In this document: piece after piece, positions 1-8,259 of the stretch | Numbering within the stretch: position 1 is the stretch's first letter | How the letters are laid out: each line of letters begins with the position of its first letter | From: an uncultured Bacteroidales bacterium | Lineage (GTDB): Bacteria > Bacteroidota > Bacteroidia > Bacteroidales > UBA932 | Assembly: GCA_900545245.1 (NCBI GenBank) | Contig: UQYV01000029.1 | Location: 1 to 42,939, forward strand | Length of the DNA: 42,939 nt | Direction: 5' to 3' | The notes under the pieces: model-generated | What the model saw: only the letters and a program-made list of their open reading frames with translations | The model's database searches: none | Told to the model about the DNA's origin: nothing | Position numbers and translations under genes: made by a program

Positions 1-1095
1 AAATCCGTAGACTTTCTTTTTATTTCAACTCAGACACACTTTTTGAAACAGTATCTTAAGAGAAAATTCTCCGATAGAGACAAAAAGGCGTTCTTCATTC
101 AGTTGCATACGCTGATTTGTTCAGGGCTAGATTTTAGCCGGACTTTCGGACTGCTCATTGAATGTGCTGACGGGGAGAATAAGGACCTTTATTCACGGGT
201 GTTCGGGCATGTCGTCGCAGGGGAAGAATTATGGCGTGCGCTTGAAACCGAACCGGCTTTCACGACAATGGACTGCAGTGTTGTCCGAATTGGTGAGGAA
301 ACAGGGAGACTGTCGGAAACTCTCGATTTCTTGACGGACTACTATGAAAAACGGGACGGTCGTCGACGAATGGTCGTCAGCGCGTTGAGTTATCCGCTGA
401 TAACCCTTTCGGTCGCCGCGCTTGTTCTCGTATTCATGCTTTTAGTTGTGGTACCGATGTTCGAACAGGTGTATTCGAGGATGGGAGGCGAACTTCCTGG
501 CATCACAAAGAGGATAGTCCAGTTTTCGGACTATGCCCCTGCCGCTCTGCTTGTCACATTGGTTCTGGTGACAGTTTTATATGTTCTGAAGAGGCTGTAT
601 GGTAAATCCGATTCCTGGCAGCGCGTGTCATCTTCACTTTGGCTTCGCATCCCGTTTTTTGCCAATCTTGTTTGTAAGTGGCAGTCCGCCCGTTTCTGTC
701 GCATATTCCATCTTCTTGTCAGCTCAGATGTCCCGATGCTTGACGGCCTTTCTCTCATGCAAGGCATTGTGACGTTCTATCCTTTCCGGAAGTCCTTAGA
801 GAAGGCTGCTTCCGTAGTTGAACGAGGTGGCTCATTATCAGAAGGTCTTGCTCCATATTTGACTCTATACGGCAAACGTCTTCTTGTTCTTCTCCGTGTT
901 GGAGAAGAAACCAACACTCTCGGCCGCGCTCTCCTTTCGCAGGCCGATTCCCTTGACTCCGAGCTTGAGCATAAAATCCGTCAGATGAATAACATCGTTG
1001 AACCGCTCCTCATTCTTTTGGTAGGAGTCATAGTCGCCTTTGTCCTGATTGCCATGTATATGCCGATGTTCCGTCTCGGACTCACCATCGGCTGA
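1..1095 (+). CDS. Type II secretion/type IV pilus assembly protein GspF/PilC family, 5'-truncated by window edge
   Basis: Polytopic inner-membrane platform protein of type II secretion or type IV pilus machines, which couples the assembly ATPase to pseudopilin assembly. The family's two T2SSF repeats are visible: the first begins near the pattern FFIQLHTLICSGLDF and the second near ARFCRIFHLLVSSDVPMLDGL, each followed by the RxGEETGxL / RVGEETNTL signature. Hydrophobic segments lie at about residues 115-140, 165-185 and 318-342, counting from the TTG at 43. The frame is open to base 1 and the TTG has no ribosome binding site, so the real start is probably outside the window. No other secretion gene is adjacent here; only a pilin-like protein at 30050 could be related. 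The family call is firm; the substrate is unknown. Confidence 0.85.
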   Translation, partial: KSVDFLFISTQTHFLKQYLKRKFSDRDKKAFFIQLHTLICSGLDFSRTFGLLIECADGENKDLYSRVFGHVVAGEELWRALETEPAFTTMDCSVVRIGEETGRLSETLDFLTDYYEKRDGRRRMVVSALSYPLITLSVAALVLVFMLLVVVPMFEQVYSRMGGELPGITKRIVQFSDYAPAALLVTLVLVTVLYVLKRLYGKSDSWQRVSSSLWLRIPFFANLVCKWQSARFCRIFHLLVSSDVPMLDGLSLMQGIVTFYPFRKSLEKAASVVERGGSLSEGLAPYLTLYGKRLLVLLRVGEETNTLGRALLSQADSLDSELEHKIRQMNNIVEPLLILLVGVIVAFVLIAMYMPMFRLGLTIG

Positions 1096-1157
1096 GTACT
1101 AAAACTCCAGAAACAGCAGATGGTGGCTCTGCCGCCCTTGGCGAACCGCTCGTTGTT

Positions 1158-1264
1158 GTTACTAAAGACTAGAACCTTTCCAGCTCCGTCGGAGAGGCAG
1201 GAGCGTTTGAATTGCTGGGAGAAGAAGTGGCGGAGGAAGGTGCGGAGCCATTTGCTGGTGGTGC
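1158..1264 (-). repeat. Degenerate duplicate of the nadE 3' end and its downstream flank
   Basis: Bases 1158-1190 match 2302-2334 (downstream flank and stop region of nadE) with two mismatches. Bases 1191 to about 1262 match 2426-2499 (nadE C-terminal codons) almost perfectly. The intervening 91 bp present in nadE (2335-2425) are missing here, and the join falls on a CCGTC that occurs at both ends of the missing piece. With the intact nadE end, this copy brackets the ATPase remnant as a direct repeat. It cannot code for a useful protein. Confidence 0.8.
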
Positions 1265-2161
1265 CTATAATTCTAATGAATTATCCTTCAGCAGGAAATC
1301 ATAAATGCTTATGGTTGTGATACCGGATTCATCCCTTGTCACAGGGCTTTCTTCTCCGATAACGATGATCTTCTTGAATGAATCATCCACTTTCAGCAAA
1401 GAAGCCCGTTCCTGCTTTATTTTCTCATCAGACTCCATACGGTATGCCGACTGTATGTAGTAACGTTTGCTACCCAAATTGCAGATGAAATCGACTTCGA
1501 GAGTGGAGCGTTTCTGTTTTCCGTCTTTATCTTTTGTCACGACAGGGACGACCCCCACGTCCACATTGAACCCGCGTGTCCTCAATTCGTTGTACACGAT
1601 ATTCTCCATCAGATGGCTTTTTTCCGACTGACGGAAATTGATGCGTGCGTTGCGTAATCCCAAATCCATGAAATAATATTTGTAAGGGGAATTGATATAC
1701 CGTTTCCCTTTGATGTCGTAGCGGGTGGATTTTTCAATTAGGAACGAATCGCAGAGATAGTCAATATAATCCTTGACCGTATCGTAAGATATGACTGACT
1801 TCTTTTCGCTTCGGAACGTATTGGCCAATTTGCTCGGATTGGTCAACGCACCGATTCCTGAGGCCATGATGTTGATGAGTTCTTCCAAGTCATCGTCTTT
1901 GCGTATGTCATAGCGTTCCTTGATGTCCTTAATGTAGGTTTCATCGAACAGTGATTTCAAGAAGCGCACTTTTTGCTCTTCGAACTCATACGACAATATC
2001 TGCGGAGGTCCGCCATACAACATATATTCATTGAATCCGGCCTGTACTGTTCCGGAATAGGCAGACATATACTCCTTAAAATTTAAAGGGTACATTTTTA
2101 CCTCAAAACCGCGTCCTCGAAACTCCGTAATAATATCTTTCGTCCAGATATTTTTTTTCGT
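1265..2161 (-). pseudogene. AAA+ ATPase of the DUF4143 family, N-terminal ATPase domain lost
   Basis: Intact family members have about 380-420 residues: an N-terminal AAA_14 domain with a Walker A motif, then a DUF4143 nuclease-like domain. Here an ATG at 2095 would give 276 residues beginning MYPLNFKEY, which in the family lies just after the ATPase domain. The same frame stays open upstream of that ATG to a TGA at 2162-2164 and still reads family-like sequence (DIITEFRGRGFEVKMYPLNF), so the gene once extended further and has lost its Walker motifs. The remaining part keeps the late-domain pattern LEVDFIC. The gene is flanked by a duplicated nadE tail and preceded by palindromes. A domesticated short protein starting at 2095 is possible but less likely than decay. 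Confidence 0.75.
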
Positions 2162-2175
2162 TCAATTTTCATCAC

Positions 2176-2292
2176 TAATCGAATTTTGTGTCACTTGGTG
2201 ACGGAGTTTTCGATTACGAAAGTAACTATTTTTCTTTAGGCATCCAAAAACTAATCGAAAAAAGTGTCATTTGGTGACAATGTTTTCGACTA
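2176..2292. repeat. Two long interrupted palindromes, 76 bp apart
   Basis: First copy, 2176-2216: TAATCGAA, 6 nt, GTCAC, 3 nt, GTGAC, 6 nt, TTCGATTA, a fully symmetric 41-bp dyad. Second copy, 2252-2292: same architecture and spacing with two arm mismatches. They lie just upstream of the ATPase remnant in its orientation. They could be operator sites of the lost gene or ends of a small mobile unit. Function is inferred only from symmetry. Confidence 0.7.
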
Positions 2293-2332
2293 TAATGTAA
2301 TGTTACTAAAGACTAGAACATTTCCGGCTCCG

Positions 2333-4405
2333 TCAGGCGTCGAGAAACAGCCGTGCTACGGCGTCGGAAGGCATTCGCCAGTCGCCGCGGGGGGAGAGGC
2401 TGACGCTGCCTACCTTTGGGCCGTCGGGGAGGCAGGAGCGTTTGAATTGCTGGGAGAAGAAGCGGCGGAGGAAGGTGCGGAGCCATTTGCTGATGGTGGC
2501 GCTGTCGTAGCTGCCGGCGAAGGCTTTCTCCGATAGGAACTGAATCTTTTCCGGGGCGAAACCGAAACGGAAGAAATTGTAGAGGAAGAAATCGTGGAGT
2601 TCGTATGGTCCGACGAGGTCTTCCGTCACCTGGAGGATTTTCCCGTCCTTGCCGGCCGGGAGAAGTTCCGGGCTTACAGGGGTTTCCGTTATGTCAATCA
2701 AGATTTCCCTGACAGTTCTGGACTTTGCGCCCTCTGAAGTCGTCGCAGACTCGGCGACCGAAGCGGCAGCCTTGGCCTCTGAAGTTGTCGCAGACTCGGC
2801 CACCGAAGCGGCAGCCTCGCCTGAAGCCGCCCCCTCGATATTGTCCGCCGTCCAGCGCACGAGATGCCGCACGAGAGTCTTCGGGATGCTGGCGTTCACG
2901 GCATACATAGACATGTGGTCGCCGTTGTAGGTCGCCCAGCCGAGTGCGAGCTCCGAGAGGTCGCCCGTGCCGACGACTATGCCTCCGGTCTGGTTGGCTA
3001 TGTCCATAAGAATCTGTGTCCTTTCTCTTGCCTGGGAGTTCTCGTAAGTCACATCGTGCACCGCCTTGTCGTGGCCGATGTCCAGGAAATGGCGGTCACA
3101 GGCTGCGGTAATTGAAATCTCGCGCGTTGTCACACCGAGCGCTTCCATAAGGTCCAGTGCGTTGCGGTAGGTCCGGTCTGTTGTGCCGTAGCCCGGCATC
3201 GTCACTCCCACTATGCGTTTGCGGCTCCATCCGAGGCGGTCGAAAGCCTGAACCGTCACCAAAAGTGCCAGTGTGCTGTCGAGTCCGCCCGAGATGCCGA
3301 TGACTGCGCTCTTGCAGCCGATGTGCGCGAGCCTTGTCAGAAGCCCTTCCACTTGAATGTCTGTCACTTCCTTGCAGCGACCGTTCAGAGCCTCGGCGTT
3401 TCCCGAAGGCACGAACGGATGGGGATCAATGCCATGTAGCAGTTCCTCTTCAAAGTCCGTTTCGGCAGTAGCGCCGAGCTGTACGTTCCTATAGCCTTCT
3501 TTCCAGCCGTCGCTGACGCCGTTTGGCAGGACTGCACGGAATGTACTGCTCTTCTGGCGGAGAGTCTCGAGTTTTTCAACGTCCAAGTCTGCCGCAATCA
3601 GCGAGTCTGAGAGGCTGAACCGCGTGTTTTCAGCGAGTATCTGCCCATTTTCAGCAATCAGCGCGGCGCCGGAATAGACAAGATCCTGAGTGGACTCACC
3701 GTAGCCTGCGGAGCAATAGACATATCCTCCGCGCGTCCTTGCCGACTGCATCGAGACGAGTTCCTTACGGTAGCCGTTCTTGCCGATGATCTCATTGCTT
3801 GCCGATAGGTTCACCGTCAGAAGCGCACCGGCGACGCTGTGGAACGAAGAAGGCGGCATCGGCGTCCACAAGTCTTCGCATATCTCCACGGCAAACGATG
3901 CCTTGCCGAGGGAGAAAATCTGATTGGAACCCAGCACCGCATTCTGCCCCGCATAGACAATTTCTGCAGGAGATTGCATAAATTCTGCTCCGGACGTGAA
4001 CCAGCGGCATTCGTAGAACTCACCGTAGTTCGGAAGGTGAATCTTCGGCACGATTCCGCAGACTTTTCCACCATACAGAACGGCCGCGCAGTTGTACAGA
4101 TGGCCTCTGAAGCGCACCGGGACGCCGACAACGACAGCAAGCGAGAGCCCTTCGGTGTGTCCGGCAATCGACTTCACGGCCTTCTCCGCCGCCTCAATCA
4201 GCAGATTCTGGCCGAAAAGGTCTGCACAACTATATCCCGTCACGCACAGTTCCGGAAACACGACAAGCGAGACCTTTTTTTCTTCAGCCCTGTCAATCAA
4301 TTCACAAATCTTCGCCGCATTCTCGGCAGGGTCGGCCAGGCTCACTACAGGAACCGCCGCCGCCACTCTTACAAAACCATAGTCCTTCATCTTACAATCT
4401 TTCAT
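2333..4405 (-). CDS. nadE: Glutamine-dependent NAD+ synthetase
   Basis: Cytoplasmic last step of NAD synthesis: amidates deamido-NAD using glutamine and ATP. The N-terminal nitrilase-fold glutaminase has the Glu-Lys-Cys triad at about E52 (FPELCVTGY), K121 (VPKIHLPNYGEF) and C176 (VEICEDLW). The C-terminal synthetase has the PPi loop SGGLDS at 372-377. At 690 residues it is somewhat longer than usual, mainly because of an Ala/Ser/Thr-rich insert at about 526-562 containing a duplicated 15-residue unit, placed before the conserved ITETPVSPELLP segment. An alternative ATG at 4390 lies directly after the stop of the upstream lipoprotein gene; the ATG at 4405 overlaps that gene by 14 bp. Probably co-transcribed with the lipoprotein and M6 protease. 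A damaged copy of its 3' end lies at 1158-1264. Confidence 0.96.
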   Translation of the reverse strand: MKDCKMKDYGFVRVAAAVPVVSLADPAENAAKICELIDRAEEKKVSLVVFPELCVTGYSCADLFGQNLLIEAAEKAVKSIAGHTEGLSLAVVVGVPVRFRGHLYNCAAVLYGGKVCGIVPKIHLPNYGEFYECRWFTSGAEFMQSPAEIVYAGQNAVLGSNQIFSLGKASFAVEICEDLWTPMPPSSFHSVAGALLTVNLSASNEIIGKNGYRKELVSMQSARTRGGYVYCSAGYGESTQDLVYSGAALIAENGQILAENTRFSLSDSLIAADLDVEKLETLRQKSSTFRAVLPNGVSDGWKEGYRNVQLGATAETDFEEELLHGIDPHPFVPSGNAEALNGRCKEVTDIQVEGLLTRLAHIGCKSAVIGISGGLDSTLALLVTVQAFDRLGWSRKRIVGVTMPGYGTTDRTYRNALDLMEALGVTTREISITAACDRHFLDIGHDKAVHDVTYENSQARERTQILMDIANQTGGIVVGTGDLSELALGWATYNGDHMSMYAVNASIPKTLVRHLVRWTADNIEGAASGEAAASVAESATTSEAKAAASVAESATTSEGAKSRTVREILIDITETPVSPELLPAGKDGKILQVTEDLVGPYELHDFFLYNFFRFGFAPEKIQFLSEKAFAGSYDSATISKWLRTFLRRFFSQQFKRSCLPDGPKVGSVSLSPRGDWRMPSDAVARLFLDA
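2731..2815 (-). repeat. In-frame 45-bp tandem repeat inside nadE
   Basis: Bases 2731-2770 and 2776-2815 match at 38 of 40 positions with a 45-bp period. They encode two copies of a 15-residue unit (AAASVAESATTSE plus two residues) in the loop between the synthetase core and the conserved TPVSPELLP segment. A period divisible by three keeps the frame whatever the copy number. Confidence 0.9.
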
Positions 4406-4823
4406 TTGGCAGGCTCACGCCGATTGAATTTTTTGAATCCCAGAGAAACATGATGCCGGTGTTCTCCCCAATTGAGACGACTTCCATCTCGGAGCTTCTG
4501 CTCGTTGGTTTGTCCGCACCAGCGTTCTTCCATTCCAAGTTGGCTGATATTCTCTGACCTGCCGCAGTCGGCATCTCTCCACAGGTCATCTTCAGCCATT
4601 CCTGTCCGTCGTCAGAGCTTAGAAAAAAAGTCCTGTTGTCCGCGTTGACGCCCTCCTGCCATGTCTGGGCGTCATATATGAACACTTTCTCACCAGAAAC
4701 AGTGAACGCGATTTTGTCCACATGTATTGGCGCCACGACCCCTCTGTCTATCTTTTCCTTGCAGCCTACTATTGCAAGGAGTGTGGCTGCCGCAACAGCC
4801 ATCCAATAAAAAACTTTCTTCAT
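4392..4823 (-). CDS. Small lipoprotein of unknown function
   Basis: About 143 residues from the ATG at 4823; the frame extends upstream but only this start gives a lipoprotein signal (MKKVFYWMAVAAATLLAIVGC, Cys at about 21). The mature part contains patterns such as FTVSGEKVFIYD, SSDDGQEWLKMTCGE and GENTGIMFLWDS, suggesting a small beta-rich domain. I do not recognise the family. It starts 13 bp after the M6 protease stop and ends at or just inside the nadE start, so it is the middle gene of a probable three-gene transcript. Export and lipid anchoring are inferred from the signal peptide. Confidence 0.75.
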   Translation of the reverse strand: MKKVFYWMAVAAATLLAIVGCKEKIDRGVVAPIHVDKIAFTVSGEKVFIYDAQTWQEGVNADNRTFFLSSDDGQEWLKMTCGEMPTAAGQRISANLEWKNAGADKPTSRSSEMEVVSIGENTGIMFLWDSKNSIGVSLPNERL

Positions 4824-4836
4824 CTCTGACCTTGTT

Positions 4837-7041
4837 CTACCGTAAGACAATACTCTTGCGAATGACAGTCTCGCTGCCGTCCCTGTTGTGAATGACGGCT
4901 TTAAGCAGGCCATCTTTCCTCACATGGAAATAGTTTGAACTGTCGACCTCTATCTCTTTGCCGTCGAAATACCATGTGACGGGTGCATCCTCGATGACAT
5001 TGTTCAGCAGAAGAGGAATACGCGCACCTTCATTGAAACTGCCGTTGATGTTTCTTCCTCGTTTGCTGAAAGCTATTCGTGGAATCGTTCCATTTCTCTT
5101 TTCGGTGGTGAATGATATGCCGCGCACTTCCGATTCGCTTACGGTTATGGTTGCCGTGTAGCGGGTGTCCGGTTTAAGCCCGTCGATAAAAACGGAATAT
5201 TTTCCTTTTTCATAGTTCGCAGCGGAGAACTCCCTGCCGTCGCATTCCACTTTTACTTCTCGCGCTTCCTTGCCGCTGTATATGTCCAGAATCGCTGCTG
5301 TCTGGAATATGTCCGTGACTATCACCGTTCCCACCCCGGAAGCGGTCAGGCTAACATTGCCATTTCCGAGAATCTTTATCTCGCTAAGTTCGGCGGAACA
5401 GTTTTCTTTCGTGTTCCAGCAGGCGAGTCCGTTTGCCGAGTTCAATTTGTTGTGGCTTCCTGAAGGGAAGAATATCGCGGCTATCTGCGAATCGTCGGGC
5501 GAAAAGCTTCCCCTCTTGCCACGTGCCTGCCCGACGACATTCGGGTCTGCCTCAATCAAATCCGCGCACTGCCTGTCGGGGCGGCAGTTGACTTCGTTGT
5601 AGTAGTTCCATCTTTCGGCGGCCGTCAGCATTTTACCATAATTGTCCGATTTTCCGGCTTGATTACCAGACTTGTCGATATGGTAGACGAGCAATCCCTT
5701 TCCGCCGATGTGTCTGTCCCAGGCTTTGTTGTCGCGGCACTCAAGCAGGAAATACTCGTCCGGGATTCCGGTGTCAATCCTGTAGTAGGTCCCGTCCCTG
5801 TCTATCGGCTCAATTTCGTGCGACCCGTCGGTGAGCATCACAGGTTCGCCGAGTCCGAGGCATTCCCGGTCAATGGCATTGTAGTTGGGCGGGGTGTTTC
5901 CGTTGTTGTTCATGTTTCCGCCGTCCATCAGTCCTGTCGATCTCCACAGCGCCTCCGCCTGCCCTCCACTGAGCTCATAATCAGTATCGTAGAGATCCGG
6001 AAGCCCGAAGGTGTGGCTGTATTCGTGACAAAATGTGCCGATTCCGGCGAGGACATATTTTCCTGTCACGGCATATCCACCACCGTATTCAACGACTTCA
6101 GGCGTCAGTTCTGAGGTGCATGCGTAGCTGTCGATTCTCTTTCCGTTGAGGGTCAGGGACTTTCCTGCGCCGGACTCTATGTAGTAGGCGTGCGACCAGA
6201 TGCAGTCTTCGCCTGAGCCGTCTGCCTCATCTCCCCCTGAAAAGAATACGAAGACATTGTCCACGTAGCCGTCATTGTCGTCGTCATATTTCGAAAAGTC
6301 CGTTCCGTTCTCTGACGCCAGTTTACAAGCATCAATGATCATCTGCTCCGGATTCTTGTCATCACCCTTCCTGTTATTACCTCCGTAATATTTGCGGTTC
6401 TCAGGCAGCGTCACGACTTCTGACACGTCAAATCTGAAATCCACGAGTCCGCCGAACTGGTCGTTGAAGTAGTCGAGCGCGCTGCCGGCCGCCCCGTTGT
6501 AGGAATAGCCGTTCTTCGTGAGCATATTGACGAAATATTCCCTGCTGTATTTGAACGGCACGTCCTTGAACGCCGCGAGGATTATGATTCCGTGTTTAGG
6601 CTTTGCTGCAGCACCGCTTTTCGTGGCAGTTCCTCCCTGGGTGAGAAAATCCTTCATCATAGTTTTTCTCGCGACAGTCTCGTTGAATACCCGCCTGCGT
6701 TCTGATGCCTTTGGATAGAATTGCCGGCCACTTCCGATGGAGAACGTCGACGCGGCGGCGTTTGCAGCACTCACGTGTGTGCCGGAAACGTTTAGATTTC
6801 CGGTTTCGTCGTATGAGGCATAGCACCACCATCCGTCCGTATCTCTGGCAATGATGCGCCCCGATTCTGTGGTCCTGAAGTGACAGAATTCGTCTCCGCG
6901 GACATAGCCTCGGAATGTCGAGCCGTCCGGCTGTGTGTATGTAATCAGGCATTTCCTTGCCGGCGCTGCCAGAATTGTGTCCGGCAGGCAGGCGAGTGCA
7001 GTCATGACCGCCAAAGCATATAAAAGAATATTCCGTTTCAT
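4837..7041 (-). CDS. M6 family (immune inhibitor A-like) secreted zinc metalloprotease
   Basis: Exported endopeptidase. A signal peptide occupies about residues 1-26 (cleavage near ILAAPARK). The metzincin-like zinc motif HEYSHTFGLPD is at 339-349: two zinc His, catalytic Glu and the downstream Asp. Upstream features typical of M6 proteins include DYFNDQFGG near 190-198 and the acidic, possibly calcium-binding stretch DDDNDGYVDN near 253-262. The C-terminal 200 residues look like beta-sandwich domains (one with TRYTATITVSE, fibronectin type III-like). I see no typical type IX secretion C-terminal domain, so the protein may be periplasmic or exported by another route. First gene of a probable operon with the lipoprotein at 4392 and nadE. 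The substrate is unknown. Confidence 0.9.
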   Translation of the reverse strand: MKRNILLYALAVMTALACLPDTILAAPARKCLITYTQPDGSTFRGYVRGDEFCHFRTTESGRIIARDTDGWWCYASYDETGNLNVSGTHVSAANAAASTFSIGSGRQFYPKASERRRVFNETVARKTMMKDFLTQGGTATKSGAAAKPKHGIIILAAFKDVPFKYSREYFVNMLTKNGYSYNGAAGSALDYFNDQFGGLVDFRFDVSEVVTLPENRKYYGGNNRKGDDKNPEQMIIDACKLASENGTDFSKYDDDNDGYVDNVFVFFSGGDEADGSGEDCIWSHAYYIESGAGKSLTLNGKRIDSYACTSELTPEVVEYGGGYAVTGKYVLAGIGTFCHEYSHTFGLPDLYDTDYELSGGQAEALWRSTGLMDGGNMNNNGNTPPNYNAIDRECLGLGEPVMLTDGSHEIEPIDRDGTYYRIDTGIPDEYFLLECRDNKAWDRHIGGKGLLVYHIDKSGNQAGKSDNYGKMLTAAERWNYYNEVNCRPDRQCADLIEADPNVVGQARGKRGSFSPDDSQIAAIFFPSGSHNKLNSANGLACWNTKENCSAELSEIKILGNGNVSLTASGVGTVIVTDIFQTAAILDIYSGKEAREVKVECDGREFSAANYEKGKYSVFIDGLKPDTRYTATITVSESEVRGISFTTEKRNGTIPRIAFSKRGRNINGSFNEGARIPLLLNNVIEDAPVTWYFDGKEIEVDSSNYFHVRKDGLLKAVIHNRDGSETVIRKSIVLR

Positions 7042-7072
7042 TCGAATGTCAAGTTCAGCGTTTCGTAAAAAC

Positions 7073-7088
7073 TTGCATAATTACGCAA
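7073..7088. promoter_or_regulatory. Near-palindrome between divergent protease genes
   Basis: TTGCATAATTACGCAA matches its own reverse complement at 14 of 16 positions and lies between the M6 protease start (7041, minus) and the S24/S26 peptidase start (7142, plus). It could be an operator; no regulator is assigned. Confidence 0.3.
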
Positions 7089-7141
7089 AAATTGTGAAAT
7101 TCGCAAGCCCGTGTCAGATAATCGGGCGAAAGTAAAGAGAT

Positions 7142-7594
7142 ATGAGTCAGATTGTAATTCCAAACGATATATTTTTTGCAAATCTCATCGACGAACTTGA
7201 GACTTCCGGACATGTTCTGCTTAACGTCAAGGGCTACAGCATGTTCCCCTTCTTCCGCAACGAGAATGATGCGGCTCTGCTCCGCCCTTTCGACAGGGCT
7301 GCGGGTCTGAAAAGGGGAGAGGTGGCGCTGTTCCGGTTTCATGGGAGATATATCCTGCACCGCTGCACGGGCAAGGCTGCTTCGGCCTACCTCTTTCAGG
7401 GAGACGGCAACTGCAAGGGAACGGAATGGGCCGGACCCGAGGATGTTGTTGCTGTCGTGGAAAAAAGAATAGCCCCATCCGGGAAGGAATGGAGCTGTTC
7501 TTCTTTTTCGTGGAAATTGTGTTCTGCCCTATGGCCGCGAACCTACATCCTGCGGCGTCTGCTGCTGGGCGTACTGAGGCGCGTCTACAAATAG
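7142..7594 (+). CDS. S24/S26-family peptidase with Sec11/SipW-like Ser-His active site
   Basis: 150 residues. The pattern VKGYSMFP (Ser at about 32) matches the nucleophile box of the signal peptidase/LexA fold. Downstream, KRGEVALF, YILHRC, FQGDG and DVVAVVEKRI follow the order of S26 boxes C to E. Where bacterial type I signal peptidases have the general-base Lys, this protein has His (ILHR), as in archaeal/ER Sec11 and SipW types. No N-terminal membrane anchor is visible; the basic, partly hydrophobic tail may associate with the membrane. The gene is alone on the plus strand and ends 16 bp before the convergent pth stop. The substrate is unknown; it may be a specialised signal peptidase rather than the main LepB. 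Confidence 0.75.
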   Translation: MSQIVIPNDIFFANLIDELETSGHVLLNVKGYSMFPFFRNENDAALLRPFDRAAGLKRGEVALFRFHGRYILHRCTGKAASAYLFQGDGNCKGTEWAGPEDVVAVVEKRIAPSGKEWSCSSFSWKLCSALWPRTYILRRLLLGVLRRVYK

Positions 7595-7610
7595 GCCAGT
7601 ATGCTGCGGA

Positions 7611-8240
7611 CTACTTCTCTGTCGGAGTCGTCCCCGCGGTCTGTGCTGAAGTTGGTGTCGGCTGTTCCGGCAAGGTCACCTTGCAGTTTGTCGAATTCAT
7701 TGCCCGGTCGACGCCGATTGTCGCGAAGGCCTTCACTCCTGCAATCACCTTCTCGCTTATGAGTTCCATCATCTTCAGCTCCTCTTCGCTCAGTTTCCCG
7801 AGAACAAAGTCCACTTGATGCCCGCGGCTGAAATCGTTTCCAATTCCGAGCCTGACTCTTGCATACTCTTGACTTTCAAGACATTCGTTGATGTTCTTCA
7901 GGCCGTTGTGTCCTCCGTCGCTGCCGTTCTTGCGCATCCTTATCGTCCCGAAAGGGAGGTTGAGGTCGTCACAGATGATTATGACATTCTCAATGGGTAT
8001 CTTCTTCTCCTGCATCCAGTACCTTACGGCCTTGCCGCTCAGATTCATGTAGGTTGACGGCTTCAGGAGAATGAACCTGTGTCCCTTGAACGGTATCTCT
8101 GCGACGTCCCCGTAGCGTTCTGTGTGAAAAACGACGTTGGATGCCTTCGCAAAGGCATCCAACACTATAAATCCCATATTGTGCCGGGTGTTTTCATATT
8201 CGGAACCTATGTTTCCGAGCCCGACTACGAGACAGCTCAT
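7611..8240 (-). CDS. pth: Peptidyl-tRNA hydrolase
   Basis: Cleaves peptidyl-tRNA released from stalled ribosomes in the cytoplasm. The N-terminal signature VGLGNIGSEYENTRHNMGF carries the catalytic His at residue 20; the Asp partner is in CDDLNLPFG (91-92); GGHNGLKNI is the conserved substrate-binding loop. Length of 209 is slightly over the usual 185-195 because of a Thr/Pro-rich tail. It lies 19 bp after rplY on the same strand, the common L25-Pth pairing in bacteria. Confidence 0.96.
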   Translation of the reverse strand: MSCLVVGLGNIGSEYENTRHNMGFIVLDAFAKASNVVFHTERYGDVAEIPFKGHRFILLKPSTYMNLSGKAVRYWMQEKKIPIENVIIICDDLNLPFGTIRMRKNGSDGGHNGLKNINECLESQEYARVRLGIGNDFSRGHQVDFVLGKLSEEELKMMELISEKVIAGVKAFATIGVDRAMNSTNCKVTLPEQPTPTSAQTAGTTPTEK

Positions 8241-8259
8241 CTTTCAGTATTTCAGATTA

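Noticed and set aside
1128..1147. Further similarity of this stretch to nadE near 2490-2510
   Set aside because: Only a short GATGGTGGC-type match; too brief to call a third fragment.
1120..1320. 66-residue frame overlapping the nadE tail duplicate
   Set aside because: It reads the duplicated fragment in the wrong strand and spans the ATPase remnant end.
2731..2815. CRISPR-like repeat
   Set aside because: Two coding in-frame copies without spacers.
3839..4453. 204-residue frame antisense to nadE
   Set aside because: Shadow of a strongly coding gene on the other strand.
4837..7041. Type IX secretion C-terminal domain on the M6 protease
   Set aside because: The tail lacks the usual conserved Lys-rich motif pattern of that domain; it ends in a plain beta segment.
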